From the NCBI GenBank assembly GCA_963727075.1, contig CAVSET010000006.1:558001-622000 (forward strand): a DNA stretch of 64,000 bases, in the 5' to 3' direction. How positions within the stretch are numbered: position 1 is the stretch's first letter; every line of letters starts with the position of its first letter. The translations under genes were made by a program, and so were the position numbers. The notes under the pieces were generated by a model that searched no databases, was not told where the DNA came from, and saw only the letters and a list, made by a program, of their open reading frames with translations. This document shows positions 1 to 7,823 of this stretch, piece by piece. Source of the stretch: Bog-756 sp963727075. GTDB lineage: Bacteria; Actinomycetota; Acidimicrobiia; Acidimicrobiales; RAAP-2.

Positions 1-122
1 GGACAGATGTCCACGAGACTGCGACTTGAGTGGACCGGAGACCGGAACCAACGCGGCGTCCGGCCCGGCTTTACTGCCCGAGTGGACACCTCGACTCGCT
101 GGTCGGACGTTGATCCGATCCA

Positions 123-1097
123 ATGTCAGCGGCTACCGAAGAACTCCCCCTGTGCTCCCGCGGTGTGGGAATCGTGAAGGCCAGTCTGTTCCATTCACGC
201 ACGGTTCGGATTCACGGACACGACGTCAGCTATCGGATGGCTGGCGAGGGACCGACGATTCTCCTCGTCCACGGGATTGCCGGCAGTTCGACGACGTGGA
301 AGGCAGTGATGCCTGCCTTGGCCGAGCACTATACGGTGATCGCCCCCGACCTGCTTGGCCACGGCCAGTCGGCCAAGCCCCGAGGTGACTATTCGCTGGG
401 TGCCTATGCGAGCGGGATCCGAGACCTGCTCACCGTGCTGGAAAAGGAGCGGGTCACCCTGGTCGGCCACTCCCTCGGCGGCGGAGTGGCCATGCAGTTC
501 GCCTATCAGTTTCCGGACTGGGCTGAGCGATTAGTGCTGGTTGCCTCAGGTGGGCTCGGCAAAGAGGTCAGTCCGCTGCTCAAGGCGGTGACCCTCCCCG
601 GTGCCGAGTACGTGCTGCCGCTGTTGCTCCACCCGCGGATCCGCGAGACAGCTGAGTGGCCGGGTGCCGTGGCCCGCCGAGTGGGCTGGCGACCCGGTGA
701 CACCTTGGCTGAGGTGTGGCGCAGCTACACCACCCTGACCGACCGCCATGGCCAGATGGCATTTGTGCACACCGTGCGCTCGGTGATCGACGTTGCCGGT
801 CAGCGGGTGAGCGCGCATGATCGGCTGTACTTGGCTGAGGCAGTTCCGACCCTCATCGTGTGGGGTGATCATGACCACATCATCCCCGTGGCCCACGCCT
901 ACCGTGCCGCCGAGTCCATCCCCGGCGCTCGACTTGAGATCCTCAAGGGCGCCGGTCACTTCCTGCCATGGCGGGATGCCGACCGATTTCTGGCAGTCCT
1001 CGAGGACTTCTTGAAATCGACCATTCCCGCCCATGTGCCCGAAGGGCGCTGGCGGAAACTCCTGACGGATGCTCCGCCCGATGACGAGTTGGAGTAG
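123..1097 (+). CDS. alpha/beta hydrolase
   Basis: A 324-residue alpha/beta-fold hydrolase, probably a cytosolic esterase or lactonase; the substrate cannot be told. The oxyanion-loop HG is at residues 50-51, the nucleophile elbow GHSLGG places Ser at 117, the probable acid is Asp249 in WGDHD, and the His is 279 in GAGHF, so the triad looks complete. There is no signal peptide. The ATG at 123 gives the full N-terminus, but a later GTG would also leave the fold whole. The gene stands alone at the left edge, 175 bases before repeat R1. The family call is strong and the specific function unknown. Confidence 0.85.
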   Translation: MSAATEELPLCSRGVGIVKASLFHSRTVRIHGHDVSYRMAGEGPTILLVHGIAGSSTTWKAVMPALAEHYTVIAPDLLGHGQSAKPRGDYSLGAYASGIRDLLTVLEKERVTLVGHSLGGGVAMQFAYQFPDWAERLVLVASGGLGKEVSPLLKAVTLPGAEYVLPLLLHPRIRETAEWPGAVARRVGWRPGDTLAEVWRSYTTLTDRHGQMAFVHTVRSVIDVAGQRVSAHDRLYLAEAVPTLIVWGDHDHIIPVAHAYRAAESIPGARLEILKGAGHFLPWRDADRFLAVLEDFLKSTIPAHVPEGRWRKLLTDAPPDDELE

Positions 1098-1272
1098 CAG
1101 GCCCGGTAGCCTCTCGAGGGAATCAGGTCAATGCGAAGGACCTGCTCGCTCCGCTGTTCAAGGTATGCGCGGCTGGCGAATCGATCTCGCCGAATGTCCT
1201 AGAGAGCAGAGAGTGTGCCGTTCGGGGGCAGGAGATTACCCCTAGACAACAGTGTGGGACCACCCTCCGTGC

Positions 1273-1398
1273 CAGCTCAGGCGGCCACAACGAAGCTGAA
1301 TGGCAGCTCCAAAGGTCGGTCCCCTCGCGTGTGGGCTCAGGGACCTCGCCGGTACCGGAGCCGACGTTGGCGTGAGCCTCAGGGTGGGGAGTATGGGG
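1273..1398 (+). repeat. island repeat R1
   Basis: Near-complete copy of the structured island repeat. It has the GAAGCTGAA block (1291-1300), an altered left arm (AAAGGTCGG), GGTCCC/GGGACC inner arms, the palindrome CCGGTACCGG (1349-1358) and the right arm CCGACGTT ending at 1368, then the G-rich tail. It precedes the first DJ-1/PfpI gene, as R17 precedes the second. Confidence 0.9.
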
Positions 1399-1481
1399 GG
1401 AGAATCGCGTCTACTCAACCGATGCCCGGGGGCACCCACCTTCACCACATCGTGCCCACGTGGCGGACCTAGCATCCGAAC

Positions 1482-2054
1482 ATGCGACTCACCGACGTTC
1501 AGGCAGGTACAGGTGCTCTCGGCATCCGGACGCTCGTCTTGACGGCAGACAAGTTCGAGGATCTCGAACTCATCGTGCCCTACTTCCGTCTCCTCGAAGA
1601 GGGTGGCGTCGTGGACATTGCGGCCCCGACGATGGAGGAGATCAACGGTGAGCATGGGTATCGAGTCATGCCCGATCTACTCATTGCCGACGCCGATCCG
1701 GATCGGTACGGCCTACTCCTCGTGCCCGGGGGATTCGCCGATGGAGCACCGGCCACGGTGCGCGACATCCCCGAAGCCCAGGCGATTGCCCGGTCCTTCT
1801 TCGCCTCGAGCAAGACGGTGGCTGCCATCTGTCATGGACCGTGGCTCCTGGCCGCCGCCGACGTCGTGAGCGGAAGACGACTCACCTCTTACTGGCAAGA
1901 CGGTGTTCCCGAAGACGTTCGCGCCGCCGGTGGTAAGTGGGAGGACTCCCCTGTTGTCGTCGACGGGAGCCTCGTTACGTCACGGTGGCCCCCGGATATC
2001 CCCGTGTTCGCCAGCGAGATGATGCGTCTGGTCCGAACGTCGGAGGGTCGCTGA
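1482..2054 (+). CDS. DJ-1/PfpI family protein, copy 1
   Basis: A 190-residue single-domain protein of the DJ-1/PfpI (type 1 glutamine amidotransferase-like) superfamily. Glu26 in KFEDLE and the nucleophile-elbow Cys117 followed by His118 in AICHGPWLL match the catalytic pair of the PfpI/YhbO branch; VPGGF lies at 81-85. Members act as proteases, deglycases or stress chaperones, and the activity here is not decided. It starts ATG at 1482 with no clear ribosome-binding site. It is about 96% identical in protein to the gene at 40018-40590, and the similarity extends upstream towards the preceding repeat, so the pair looks like a duplicated module. Confidence 0.88.
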   Translation: MRLTDVQAGTGALGIRTLVLTADKFEDLELIVPYFRLLEEGGVVDIAAPTMEEINGEHGYRVMPDLLIADADPDRYGLLLVPGGFADGAPATVRDIPEAQAIARSFFASSKTVAAICHGPWLLAAADVVSGRRLTSYWQDGVPEDVRAAGGKWEDSPVVVDGSLVTSRWPPDIPVFASEMMRLVRTSEGR

Positions 2055-2160
2055 GGGCGCTGACCTGGTACGACGCGCCCCATTAGGAGGCAGGGTAAGA
2101 AGCTGGAAAGATTCGACCGGTGACGCACAACGCGGTGCCACTGAGAAAGGGCGGAAGACC

Positions 2161-2475
2161 ATGGCTCAGGTTTCCCAAGTAGCCAGTTGGCGACCAATCC
2201 CCGAGAAGTTAGATACCTTCATAGGACAGGTCGCCAAGGCGAAGGCTATTCATGAACGACTAGGAGCAACGGTCAATGTGGCGCAAACTGCAGTCGGTGG
2301 TGAAGAGATGACGATCGTCTACATGATGACCTTCGATTCGGGAGCAGCTTACGGGTCCTTCATCGATGCCCTAGCCGAGGACCATGCCTGGCAGGCGTTC
2401 TGGACTGAGGCAATGGCGAGTAGCTCGGCCAGTTTGGTCTCGTCGGGGCTCTACACGGCCGTCGAGGGGCTCTAA
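2161..2475 (+). CDS. small protein, possibly a dimeric alpha/beta barrel
   Basis: A 104-residue soluble protein with no signal peptide. Its pattern (MAQVSQVASWRPIPEKLDTFI, a central MTIVYMMTFDSG strand, then a helix with DHAWQAFW) resembles small ferredoxin-like dimeric barrel proteins of the ABM/NIPSNAP type. This is a fold-level guess from residue patterns only. A GA-rich ribosome-binding site (gaaagggcgg) precedes the ATG at 2161. It lies between the DJ-1/PfpI gene and the arsenic cluster and may belong to the same module. Confidence 0.6.
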   Translation: MAQVSQVASWRPIPEKLDTFIGQVAKAKAIHERLGATVNVAQTAVGGEEMTIVYMMTFDSGAAYGSFIDALAEDHAWQAFWTEAMASSSASLVSSGLYTAVEGL

Positions 2476-2588
2476 CTCAGCCGATCGAAGCCGTCAAGAA
2501 GGCAGCCCCTGCCTAGGCTGGCCTTAGCTCGAAGCTGCCAACGGCTGGCACGCAGAAGGCGTCCGGGGGCAGCACCACCAAAGCACGG

Positions 2589-2939
2589 TCAGGTGTCGAT
2601 GGCCGCTCGAAGGCTCGCAAGGCGATCCCGATTGAGCGAGTACCAAACCCACTTTCCCCGCCGATCACCCTGCACGAGGCCCGCCTCGCTCAGGATCTTC
2701 AAATGATGGGAGATAGTCGGCTGGCTCTTCCCGAGCGGATCGACGAAGTCGCACACACAGACTTCGCCCTCAGGTGAGGTCGCCAGGATGCTCAGTACCC
2801 TGAGTCGGACGGGATCGGACAGGGCGCTGAAGCCGCTCGACATCTCTGCCGCTTCGGCTGCTTCAAGCGGTGCCGCCAGCACGGAGGGACAGCACTGCTC
2901 AGGGGCACGTGTGGCGATTGTGGAGGTTGATTTGCTCAC
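2589..2939 (-). CDS. arsR: ArsR-family arsenical-responsive repressor
   Basis: A 116-residue winged-helix repressor. The CVCDF motif (Cys61, Cys63) is the typical ArsR As(III)-binding site at the start of the DNA-recognition region, followed by a helix-turn-helix (SQPTISHHLKILSEAGLV, about 72-89). A Cys pair at 16-17 may provide a further ligand. It is divergent from arsI/acr3, with an 87-base gap holding an inverted repeat, so it probably represses its own and the rightward ars genes until arsenite or antimonite binds. Length and motifs are normal for the family. Confidence 0.93.
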   Translation of the reverse strand: MSKSTSTIATRAPEQCCPSVLAAPLEAAEAAEMSSGFSALSDPVRLRVLSILATSPEGEVCVCDFVDPLGKSQPTISHHLKILSEAGLVQGDRRGKWVWYSLNRDRLASLRAAIDT

Positions 2940-2954
2940 AGTTCACCTCATCCA

Positions 2955-2995
2955 TTGACAAATATCGATGCATGTATCGCCCATACTCGATACAT
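2955..2995. promoter_or_regulatory. ars divergent promoter with ArsR operator candidate
   Basis: The arsR-arsI gap contains the perfect inverted repeat ATGTATCG (2972-2979) and CGATACAT (2988-2995) with an 8-base spacer. A consensus-like -35 box TTGACA lies at 2955-2960 in the arsI direction. No convincing -10 box at normal spacing was found. Operator assignment rests on position and symmetry. Confidence 0.7.
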
Positions 2996-3026
2996 CGAAT
3001 AGCATCAATGCTACAGGAGGTCCACC

Positions 3027-3500
3027 ATGTCCCGTGTTCAGCTTGCCCTGAACGTTGCCAACCTTGACGAGGCCATCGACTTCTACTCGAAGTTGTTCGC
3101 CACTGGTCCGGCGAAGATCCGTCCCGGGTACGCCAACTTCGCAGTGGTCGACCCGCCGTTGAAGCTGGTGCTGATCGAGGACAGCAACCAGACTCCAGGG
3201 ACGTTGAACCATCTCGGTGTCGAGGTGCCGACGACTGATGACGTGTCCGCAGCACAGGCCCGCCTGTCCCACGAAGGAATGGCCACGGCAGTAGAAGAGC
3301 AGACTTCATGTTGCTACGCAGTACAGGACAAGGTGTGGGTCGACGGCCCCGGCGGAGAGCCGTGGGAGATCTACACGGTGCTCGCCGATACCGAGATGCC
3401 CGCCGGACAGCTCCGCTCGGCGGCTCCAGGCGAGGCGGCGTGCTGCGCCACCCGCCCTGATCTGGCCGGGGCGACTCCGAGCGGGAGTTCGTGCTGCTGA
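3027..3500 (+). CDS. arsI: ArsI/CadI-type glyoxalase-fold protein (C-As lyase candidate)
   Basis: A 157-residue vicinal-oxygen-chelate protein. The opening MSRVQLALNV, the NHLGVEVP strand (His62), the vicinal Cys pair 95-96 in EQTSCCYA and WEIYTVL (Glu114) match ArsI, which uses Fe(II) and oxygen to demethylate trivalent methylarsenicals; CadI-annotated proteins belong to the same family. The C-terminal tail carries two more Cys pairs (CC near 143 and at the very end) that could hold arsenite. A strong Shine-Dalgarno (aggagg) precedes the ATG. It is the first gene of the rightward ars operon, and its position supports arsenical detoxification over a general glyoxalase role. Confidence 0.88.
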   Translation: MSRVQLALNVANLDEAIDFYSKLFATGPAKIRPGYANFAVVDPPLKLVLIEDSNQTPGTLNHLGVEVPTTDDVSAAQARLSHEGMATAVEEQTSCCYAVQDKVWVDGPGGEPWEIYTVLADTEMPAGQLRSAAPGEAACCATRPDLAGATPSGSSCC

Positions 3501-3531
3501 GCGTCCAAGGCGTCACGGTTGGAGTTCCGCA

Positions 3532-4653
3532 GTGAGCGATATCGTTGCCGAGCACCCCGAAAGTTCGGTCTCGCACGAGGCCCCGGTCATCGCCCGCCTG
3601 TCAATCCTCGACCGGTACCTACCGGTCTGGATTATCCTGGCGATGGTCATTGGTCTCGTGCTTGGGCGGGCAATCCCGAGCCTGAACACGCACCTCAACG
3701 CCATCCAGGTGACCTCGGGAACGTCGCTGCCGATCTTCATCGGTCTGTTGGTGATGATGTACCCGGTCCTTGCGAAGGTCCGCTATGACCGGCTTGACTC
3801 AGTCACCCGAGACCGACGGATGCTGGTCTCTTCCCTAGCCCTCAACTGGGTGATTGGCCCGGCGGTGATGTTCACGCTGGCCTGGCTGATGCTGCCCGAC
3901 CTGCCCGCCTACCGTACCGGGCTGATCATCGTCGGCCTGGCTCGCTGCATCGCCATGGTGCTCATCTGGAACGACCTCGCTTGCGGAGATCGGGAAGCCG
4001 CAGCGGTACTGGTGGCTCTCAACTCCCTGTTCCAGGTGATCGCCTTCGCCCTCCTCGGGTACTTCTATCTGAAGGTGCTACCTGGCTGGCTCGGTCTGAG
4101 CACCGTGGGTCTGCACCTGTCGGTCTGGAGGATCGCCGAGACCGTCGCCATCTTTCTCGGCATCCCGCTTTTGGCCGGATACCTGACCCGCACAATCGGG
4201 GAGCGGACTCGGGGACGGGACTGGTACGAGAACAAGTTGCTGCCCCGCCTGGCCCCATTCGCCCTGTACGGGCTGCTCTACACCATCGTCATCCTCTTCG
4301 CCCTCCAAGGCCGCACCATCACCTCACATCCCGCCGATGTTGCCCGTATCGCCCTTCCTTTGCTCGCCTACTTCGCCATCATGTGGTTCGGTTCATTCGC
4401 ACTAGGCAGATCGATGGGGTTTCCCTACGAGCGGACCGCCAGCTTGGCGTTCACGGCGGCGGGCAACAACTTCGAGTTGGCCATTGCCGTTGCCATCGGC
4501 GTGTTCGGCGTAACCAGTGGTGAAGCACTTGCCGGGGTCGTAGGTCCCCTCATTGAGGTCCCGGTCCTGGTCGGACTGGTCTACGTGTCGCTATGGGCAA
4601 GACGTCACTACCACTCGTCACCCGTTCGACCCACTTTGGGACGAACGCCATGA
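3532..4653 (+). CDS. acr3: ACR3-family arsenite efflux permease
   Basis: A 373-residue integral membrane protein with about 10 hydrophobic segments. The GLARCIAMVLIWND motif (Cys139) and the late GNNFELAIAVAIG segment are hallmarks of ACR3 antiporters that export arsenite from the cytoplasm using the proton motive force. It starts 31 bases after arsI, and its TGA overlaps the ATG of arsC, so translation is probably coupled. The full expected length is present. No ArsA ATPase is seen, which is usual for ACR3. Confidence 0.94.
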   Translation: MSDIVAEHPESSVSHEAPVIARLSILDRYLPVWIILAMVIGLVLGRAIPSLNTHLNAIQVTSGTSLPIFIGLLVMMYPVLAKVRYDRLDSVTRDRRMLVSSLALNWVIGPAVMFTLAWLMLPDLPAYRTGLIIVGLARCIAMVLIWNDLACGDREAAAVLVALNSLFQVIAFALLGYFYLKVLPGWLGLSTVGLHLSVWRIAETVAIFLGIPLLAGYLTRTIGERTRGRDWYENKLLPRLAPFALYGLLYTIVILFALQGRTITSHPADVARIALPLLAYFAIMWFGSFALGRSMGFPYERTASLAFTAAGNNFELAIAVAIGVFGVTSGEALAGVVGPLIEVPVLVGLVYVSLWARRHYHSSPVRPTLGRTP

Positions 4654-5060
4654 ACGAGAAGCCGGTGGTGTTTTTTCTCTGCATCCACAACTCGGGTCGC
4701 AGCTAGGCTGCCCGAGTGCTGCTCGATCACTATGCAGAGGGCCGCATCGCCGTCGAGTCCGCTCAGTCGGAACCGGGCAGTGAACTCAATCCGTCGGTCG
4801 TTGCGATCCTGACGGAACGGGGTCTCGACGCCTCTCAGGAGTTTCCCAAGCCATCAACTGATAACACTGCACGAATGGCCGATGTCATCGTCACGATGGG
4901 GTGTGGCGACACCTGTCCGGTTTGTCCCGGCAAGAGCTACTTGGACTGGGAGCTTGAAGACCCGGCGGGACTGCAAGTGGAGCAAGTTCGGCCCATCGTG
5001 GACGAGATCGACCGCACCGTCCAAGCGTTACCCGCCGAGCTAACTCCGACTGCCACATAG
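4650..5060 (+). pseudogene. arsC: arsenate reductase (low-molecular-weight phosphatase type) with in-frame amber codon
   Basis: The ATG at 4650 overlaps the acr3 stop and reads MNEKPVVFFLCIHNSGRS, which contains the catalytic P-loop CxHNSGRS, then meets TAG at 4704-4706. One base change (CAG to TAG) explains it, since the same frame continues with ARVLLDHYAEGR and runs to 5060. The rest keeps the MGCGDTCP and CPGKSYLDWELEDP motifs of the thioredoxin-coupled actinobacterial ArsC. A downstream GTG at 4716 could restart translation but would lack the catalytic Cys. Either the gene is recently inactivated or a base was miscalled; everything else is intact. Confidence 0.8.
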
Positions 5061-5102
5061 GTGTGGGCGAAGTGCGCCTCTGGCTCAAAAGTGCCTTGGA
5101 AC

Positions 5103-5272
5103 GGCTCAAGCAGCTACGACGAAGCTGAACGGGAGCTCCAAACGTCGGTACCCTCGCGTGTGGGCGCCTCAGGGACCTTGCCGGGACCGGAGCCGACGTT
5201 GGGCTGAAAGTGGGGGAGTGGTGTGGCTCGGATCAACTTGCGCTTGCAGTGCACAGCAGGCGATGTGGGATA
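5103..5272 (+). repeat. island repeat R2
   Basis: Full-length copy, 43 bases after arsC. The left arm CCAAACGTCGG pairs with the right arm CCGACGTTGGG as an 11-base stem with one mismatch. The tail continues through GTGTGGCTCGGATC and the GGCGATG..GGGATA block to about 5272. This copy best shows the complete 3' tail of the family. Confidence 0.92.
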
Positions 5273-5361
5273 CCCAGCACCCGCCCGCTATCGGCCACAT
5301 GGCGGTCGGTCTGGTCAAGGTCTGCTTGACAAAAGGCAGGACGTCAGGATAACCTTGACAC

Positions 5362-5748
5362 ATGACTGAGGCCCGAACACAATACGAACCGGACATTCCG
5401 CGCAAGGTTCCGCCGTTGATGACCGCAAAATGGGAGGCGGCGATAACGGACCCTGATCCGCTCGCAGCGCTCGGCGCTTCGCGTGCCCTTGTCGGTCTGC
5501 TCTCTACGTGGGAGGCCCAGCTCGTCGGCGAGGCCGTTGCCGCGGGCGCGACATGGGAAGTGATCGGTGGAACGTTCGGCGTGAGCCGGCAGGCAGCATG
5601 GGAACGCTTCCACAGTGACGTGCACGACTTTCGGCGCCGGGTGAAGAGTGACATGCATAAGCTTCGCAACCGGCATCGCCAGGAGATGCTCGAGCTCCGG
5701 GAGTCGGTCAAGAGCGAGGCAAGAGAGAGGCGGGTACACGGCCACTGA
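5362..5748 (+). CDS. small helix-turn-helix protein
   Basis: A 128-residue soluble protein not assigned to a named family. Residues about 70-95 (GATWEVIGGTFGVSRQAAWERFH) read as a helix-turn-helix like those in small actinobacterial DNA-binding proteins. The C-terminus is a long charged helix (HDFRRRVKSDMHKLRNRHRQ) that may form a coiled coil. It is the only gene between R2 and R3, a single-gene module. A DNA-binding or regulatory role is inferred; the target is unknown. Confidence 0.65.
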   Translation: MTEARTQYEPDIPRKVPPLMTAKWEAAITDPDPLAALGASRALVGLLSTWEAQLVGEAVAAGATWEVIGGTFGVSRQAAWERFHSDVHDFRRRVKSDMHKLRNRHRQEMLELRESVKSEARERRVHGH

Positions 5749-5870
5749 CCAGGAGGTCGCTACACCTCTTACCGAGCGAGACTCACTTGGCTACCTGGCG
5801 TCGCCCACGCGTGCCGTTCGAGAGCAAGACATAACTGCTAAGCAACAGCGTGGAAGCAGACTCCGTTCCA

Positions 5871-5930
5871 GCTCAAGCAGCCACGACGAAGCTGAAGGGC
5901 AGCTCTAATCGTCGGTCTCCTACGGGACCC
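5871..5930 (+). repeat. island repeat R3 (5' half)
   Basis: Only the first part of the repeat is present: GCTCAAGCAGCCACGACGAAGC, the GAAGCTGAA block, a damaged left arm (TAATCGTCGG) and a collapsed inner hairpin (GGTCTCC..GGGACC). Beyond about 5930 it runs into a minus-strand nitroreductase remnant. Confidence 0.75.
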
Positions 5931-5993
5931 AGTATCCGCCCGGTATCGGCATGTCCAAGGCGGGTGACCTGCCCCCGATAACGGATCCAGCCC

Positions 5994-6849
5994 CTATGTG
6001 ATCCCGAGCTGGTTTGTGTGCCACCGCTCAGCGAACTCGGCCGGCGTGAGCTGACCAAGCGATGAGTGAGGTCTGTAGGTGTTGTACTCGATTCGGAAGT
6101 CCTCAGCCAGTACCTGCGCCTCGAGCAGCGTCTCGAACGCCTCGACGTTGAGCAGCTCGTCGCGCAGCTTGCCGTTGAACGACTCGATGAACGGGTTCTC
6201 CCAGGGACTGCCCGGTTCGATGTAGGCGGTGCCCGTCGCCGAGAACCGGCACCAGTCGCGGAGCGCATTGGCGGTGAGCTCGGGGCCGTTGTCCATCCGC
6301 AGGAACTCTGGGCACGTCCTCGATGGGCGACGAGGCGCTCGAGGACCGTCACGGTGTCATCGGCGGTGATCGAGCGCTGCACCTCGATGGCGAGAGCCTC
6401 CTTCGTGAACTCGTCGGTGATGTTCAACAGCTTCAGGGTCTTGATGTCGGTGGTCTGGTCGAACTGGTAGTCGATGGCCCACACCTCGTCGGGGTGCGTG
6501 GCTCGCAGGCGGGTGCCATTGATGGTCGAGATCCCCACCCGAGAGCGCTTCTTGGCCTTGGAGACGACGCGAAGTCCCTCGTCACGGCACAGGCGCTGGA
6601 TGCGCTTGTGGTTGACGCAGAAGCCTTCCCGGTGAGCAGGGTGGTCATCCGGCGATAGCCATAGCGAGGATGCGCTCGGGCCAGCTCACGAAGTCGGGCC
6701 CGCAGGTGTTGCTCGACTGGCCCAGGCTCGGGAGCCGGCCGGCGCTGGGTGGTGCGGGACTGGCCCACCACCAGACATGCCCAACGTTCGGAGACGCCAA
6801 GCTGCTCTTGGAGGCATCGACGGCCGCCCGCCGGCGGCGCCGGGCTCAC
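5994..6849 (-). pseudogene. IS3 orfB, DDE transposase with frameshifts
   Basis: The parts in order are HPRYGYRRMTTLLTG, then GISTINGTRL and DEVWAIDYQFDQT (first catalytic Asp), then RMDNGPELTANAL (second Asp) and ENPFIESFNGKLRDELL (Glu), ending YRPHSSLGQLTPAEFAERW. This is a complete IS3-type rve/DDE integrase spread over different frames. Breaks lie near 6615 and near 6300. Each is a one-base change, so this may be true decay or sequence error. The 5' limit is approximate. Confidence 0.8.
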
Positions 6850-6879
6850 AAGTTTCCCGAGCTGATATCCTGAGTGCGT

Positions 6880-7130
6880 CTATCGCAGCTCCTTGTCGGC
6901 CACGATGCGTTTCAGCTGGGCATTCTCCCGCTCGAGCTCCCTGAGCCGCTTGGCGTCGTCGGCCTTCATGCCGCCGTACTGGGCCCGCCAGCGGTGATAG
7001 GTCTGCTCAGAGACCTCGAGGTGCCTGCCACCGTGGCGACATCAGCCCCTTCGGCCACGAGCCGGTCGGCTTCACGCAGCTTCCGCACGATCTGGTCGGG
7101 GGTGTGCTTTCTCCGTTGCACTGTGTTCAT
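6880..7130 (-). pseudogene. IS3 orfA, helix-turn-helix transposase subunit with frameshift
   Basis: It begins MNTVQRRKHTPDQIVRKLREADRL, the usual IS3 OrfA opening, and after a shift near 7020 continues LEVSEQTYHRWRAQYGGMK and a leucine-zipper-like RLRELERENAQLKRIVADKELR. Together these make an HTH plus dimerisation helix of normal length. The total is not a multiple of three, which agrees with one indel. Confidence 0.78.
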
Positions 7131-7205
7131 CCTCCTTCTGCCCACCATCGTGGGCAAGGGGAACGACACAGGTGGTGGATCCGCTGAGTGGGGTCAGGTC
7201 ACGGG

Positions 7206-7351
7206 GTTGTCGACTGAGACTGGGGATCGGGACTACCTGCTCGGACCGCTCCGGTCGACTTCGAACACCGGATGATCCCGAGGGCATTCAGCCTCATGGC
7301 CAGTGGGTTGGCCAGCCGCCGGGTGAAGGCTGGTGGCTTCAGATAGGCCAT
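7206..7351 (-). pseudogene. deazaflavin-dependent nitroreductase fragment split by the IS3 element
   Basis: From ATG at 7351 the minus strand reads MAYLKPPAFTRRLANPLAMRL, a typical start of the F420-dependent nitroreductase (Ddn-like) family. After a shift near 7285 it continues with RSEQVVPIPSLS. The IS3 target duplication follows, and across the element (5964 down to about 5918) the frame runs on briefly (LDMPIPGGYWVP) to a stop beside R3. Most of the domain is missing. The assignment rests on the N-terminal motif only. Confidence 0.5.
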
Positions 7352-7637
7352 CGGTGATGCCCCCTTGTTGAGCCCCGAGTATCCCGGGCACTAGTGATCA
7401 CATGGAGGCGGGTCGTCTATTTCGCACTTTCTACGATGCCCCACCTCCTCGCCTCGACCAGGGCCGAAGGTCCCCAAGAAGATCAGTAACACCCGACGTC
7501 GGACCTTTCGGCTCATGACAACAGACCGAGCGGTTCCGCCGGTTACCGGGCGGGTTGTTTTGGCTGAAATCGTGTATCCCCAAGGTGCGGTTGAGGGGCC
7601 GGCGGTGAACTGCCCATTTCTGATCAGCCTCAGGGCT

Positions 7638-7750
7638 GGCTCAAGCAGCCGCGACAAAGGTGAACAGGAGCTCCACTCGCGTACGAGGCGCCTCAGGGAC
7701 CTCGCCGGGACCGGGAACCGACGATGGGCAGAGTCTCAGGGTGGGGGAGG
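7638..7750 (+). repeat. island repeat R4
   Basis: Near-complete but degenerate copy. It has GGCTCAAGCAGCC, an altered GAAGCTGAA block, no left AACGTCGG arm, then CGCCTCAGGGACCTCGCCGG, ACCGACGATGGG and the GTGGGGGAGG tail. About 35 bases before it share a tract (CTGCCCATTTCTGA) with R20 and R10. Confidence 0.8.
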
Positions 7751-7823
7751 CATGTGGTCCAGAACGACCTGGGTATCCTGCCGACCCAGCGCTATGGGAC
7801 AGTCCAGAGGGGGTCAGTCTGTC

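Larger units (their letters stand above)
5965..7201 (-). mobile_element. IS3-family insertion sequence, decayed
   Basis: The ends are imperfect inverted repeats: TGACCTGCCCCC at 5965 and TGACCTGACCCC read inward from 7201, both leading to GGATCCA. The 4-base direct repeat CGGG flanks the element (5961-5964 and 7202-7205), as expected of target-site duplication. Length is 1237 bp. It carries orfA and orfB on the minus strand, both frameshifted, so it is probably immobile without help. It interrupts a deazaflavin nitroreductase remnant between R3 and R4. Confidence 0.9.

Noticed and set aside
26..388. Frame overlapping the start of the first hydrolase
   Set aside because: Arg/Pro-rich composition, overlaps a well-supported gene in another frame, no recognisable domain.
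1200..1260. A further repeat copy before R1
   Set aside because: The tract GGGGCAGGAGATTACCCCTAG resembles part of the 5' extension but lacks the core, so it is treated as flank of R1.
2978..2990. A -10 box for the arsI promoter
   Set aside because: CATACT at 2982 lies 21 bases from TTGACA, too far for a standard promoter; not claimed.
4704..4706. Amber codon in arsC read as pyrrolysine or other recoding
   Set aside because: No recoding machinery or signal is visible, and Gln (CAG) is expected at this site in the family.
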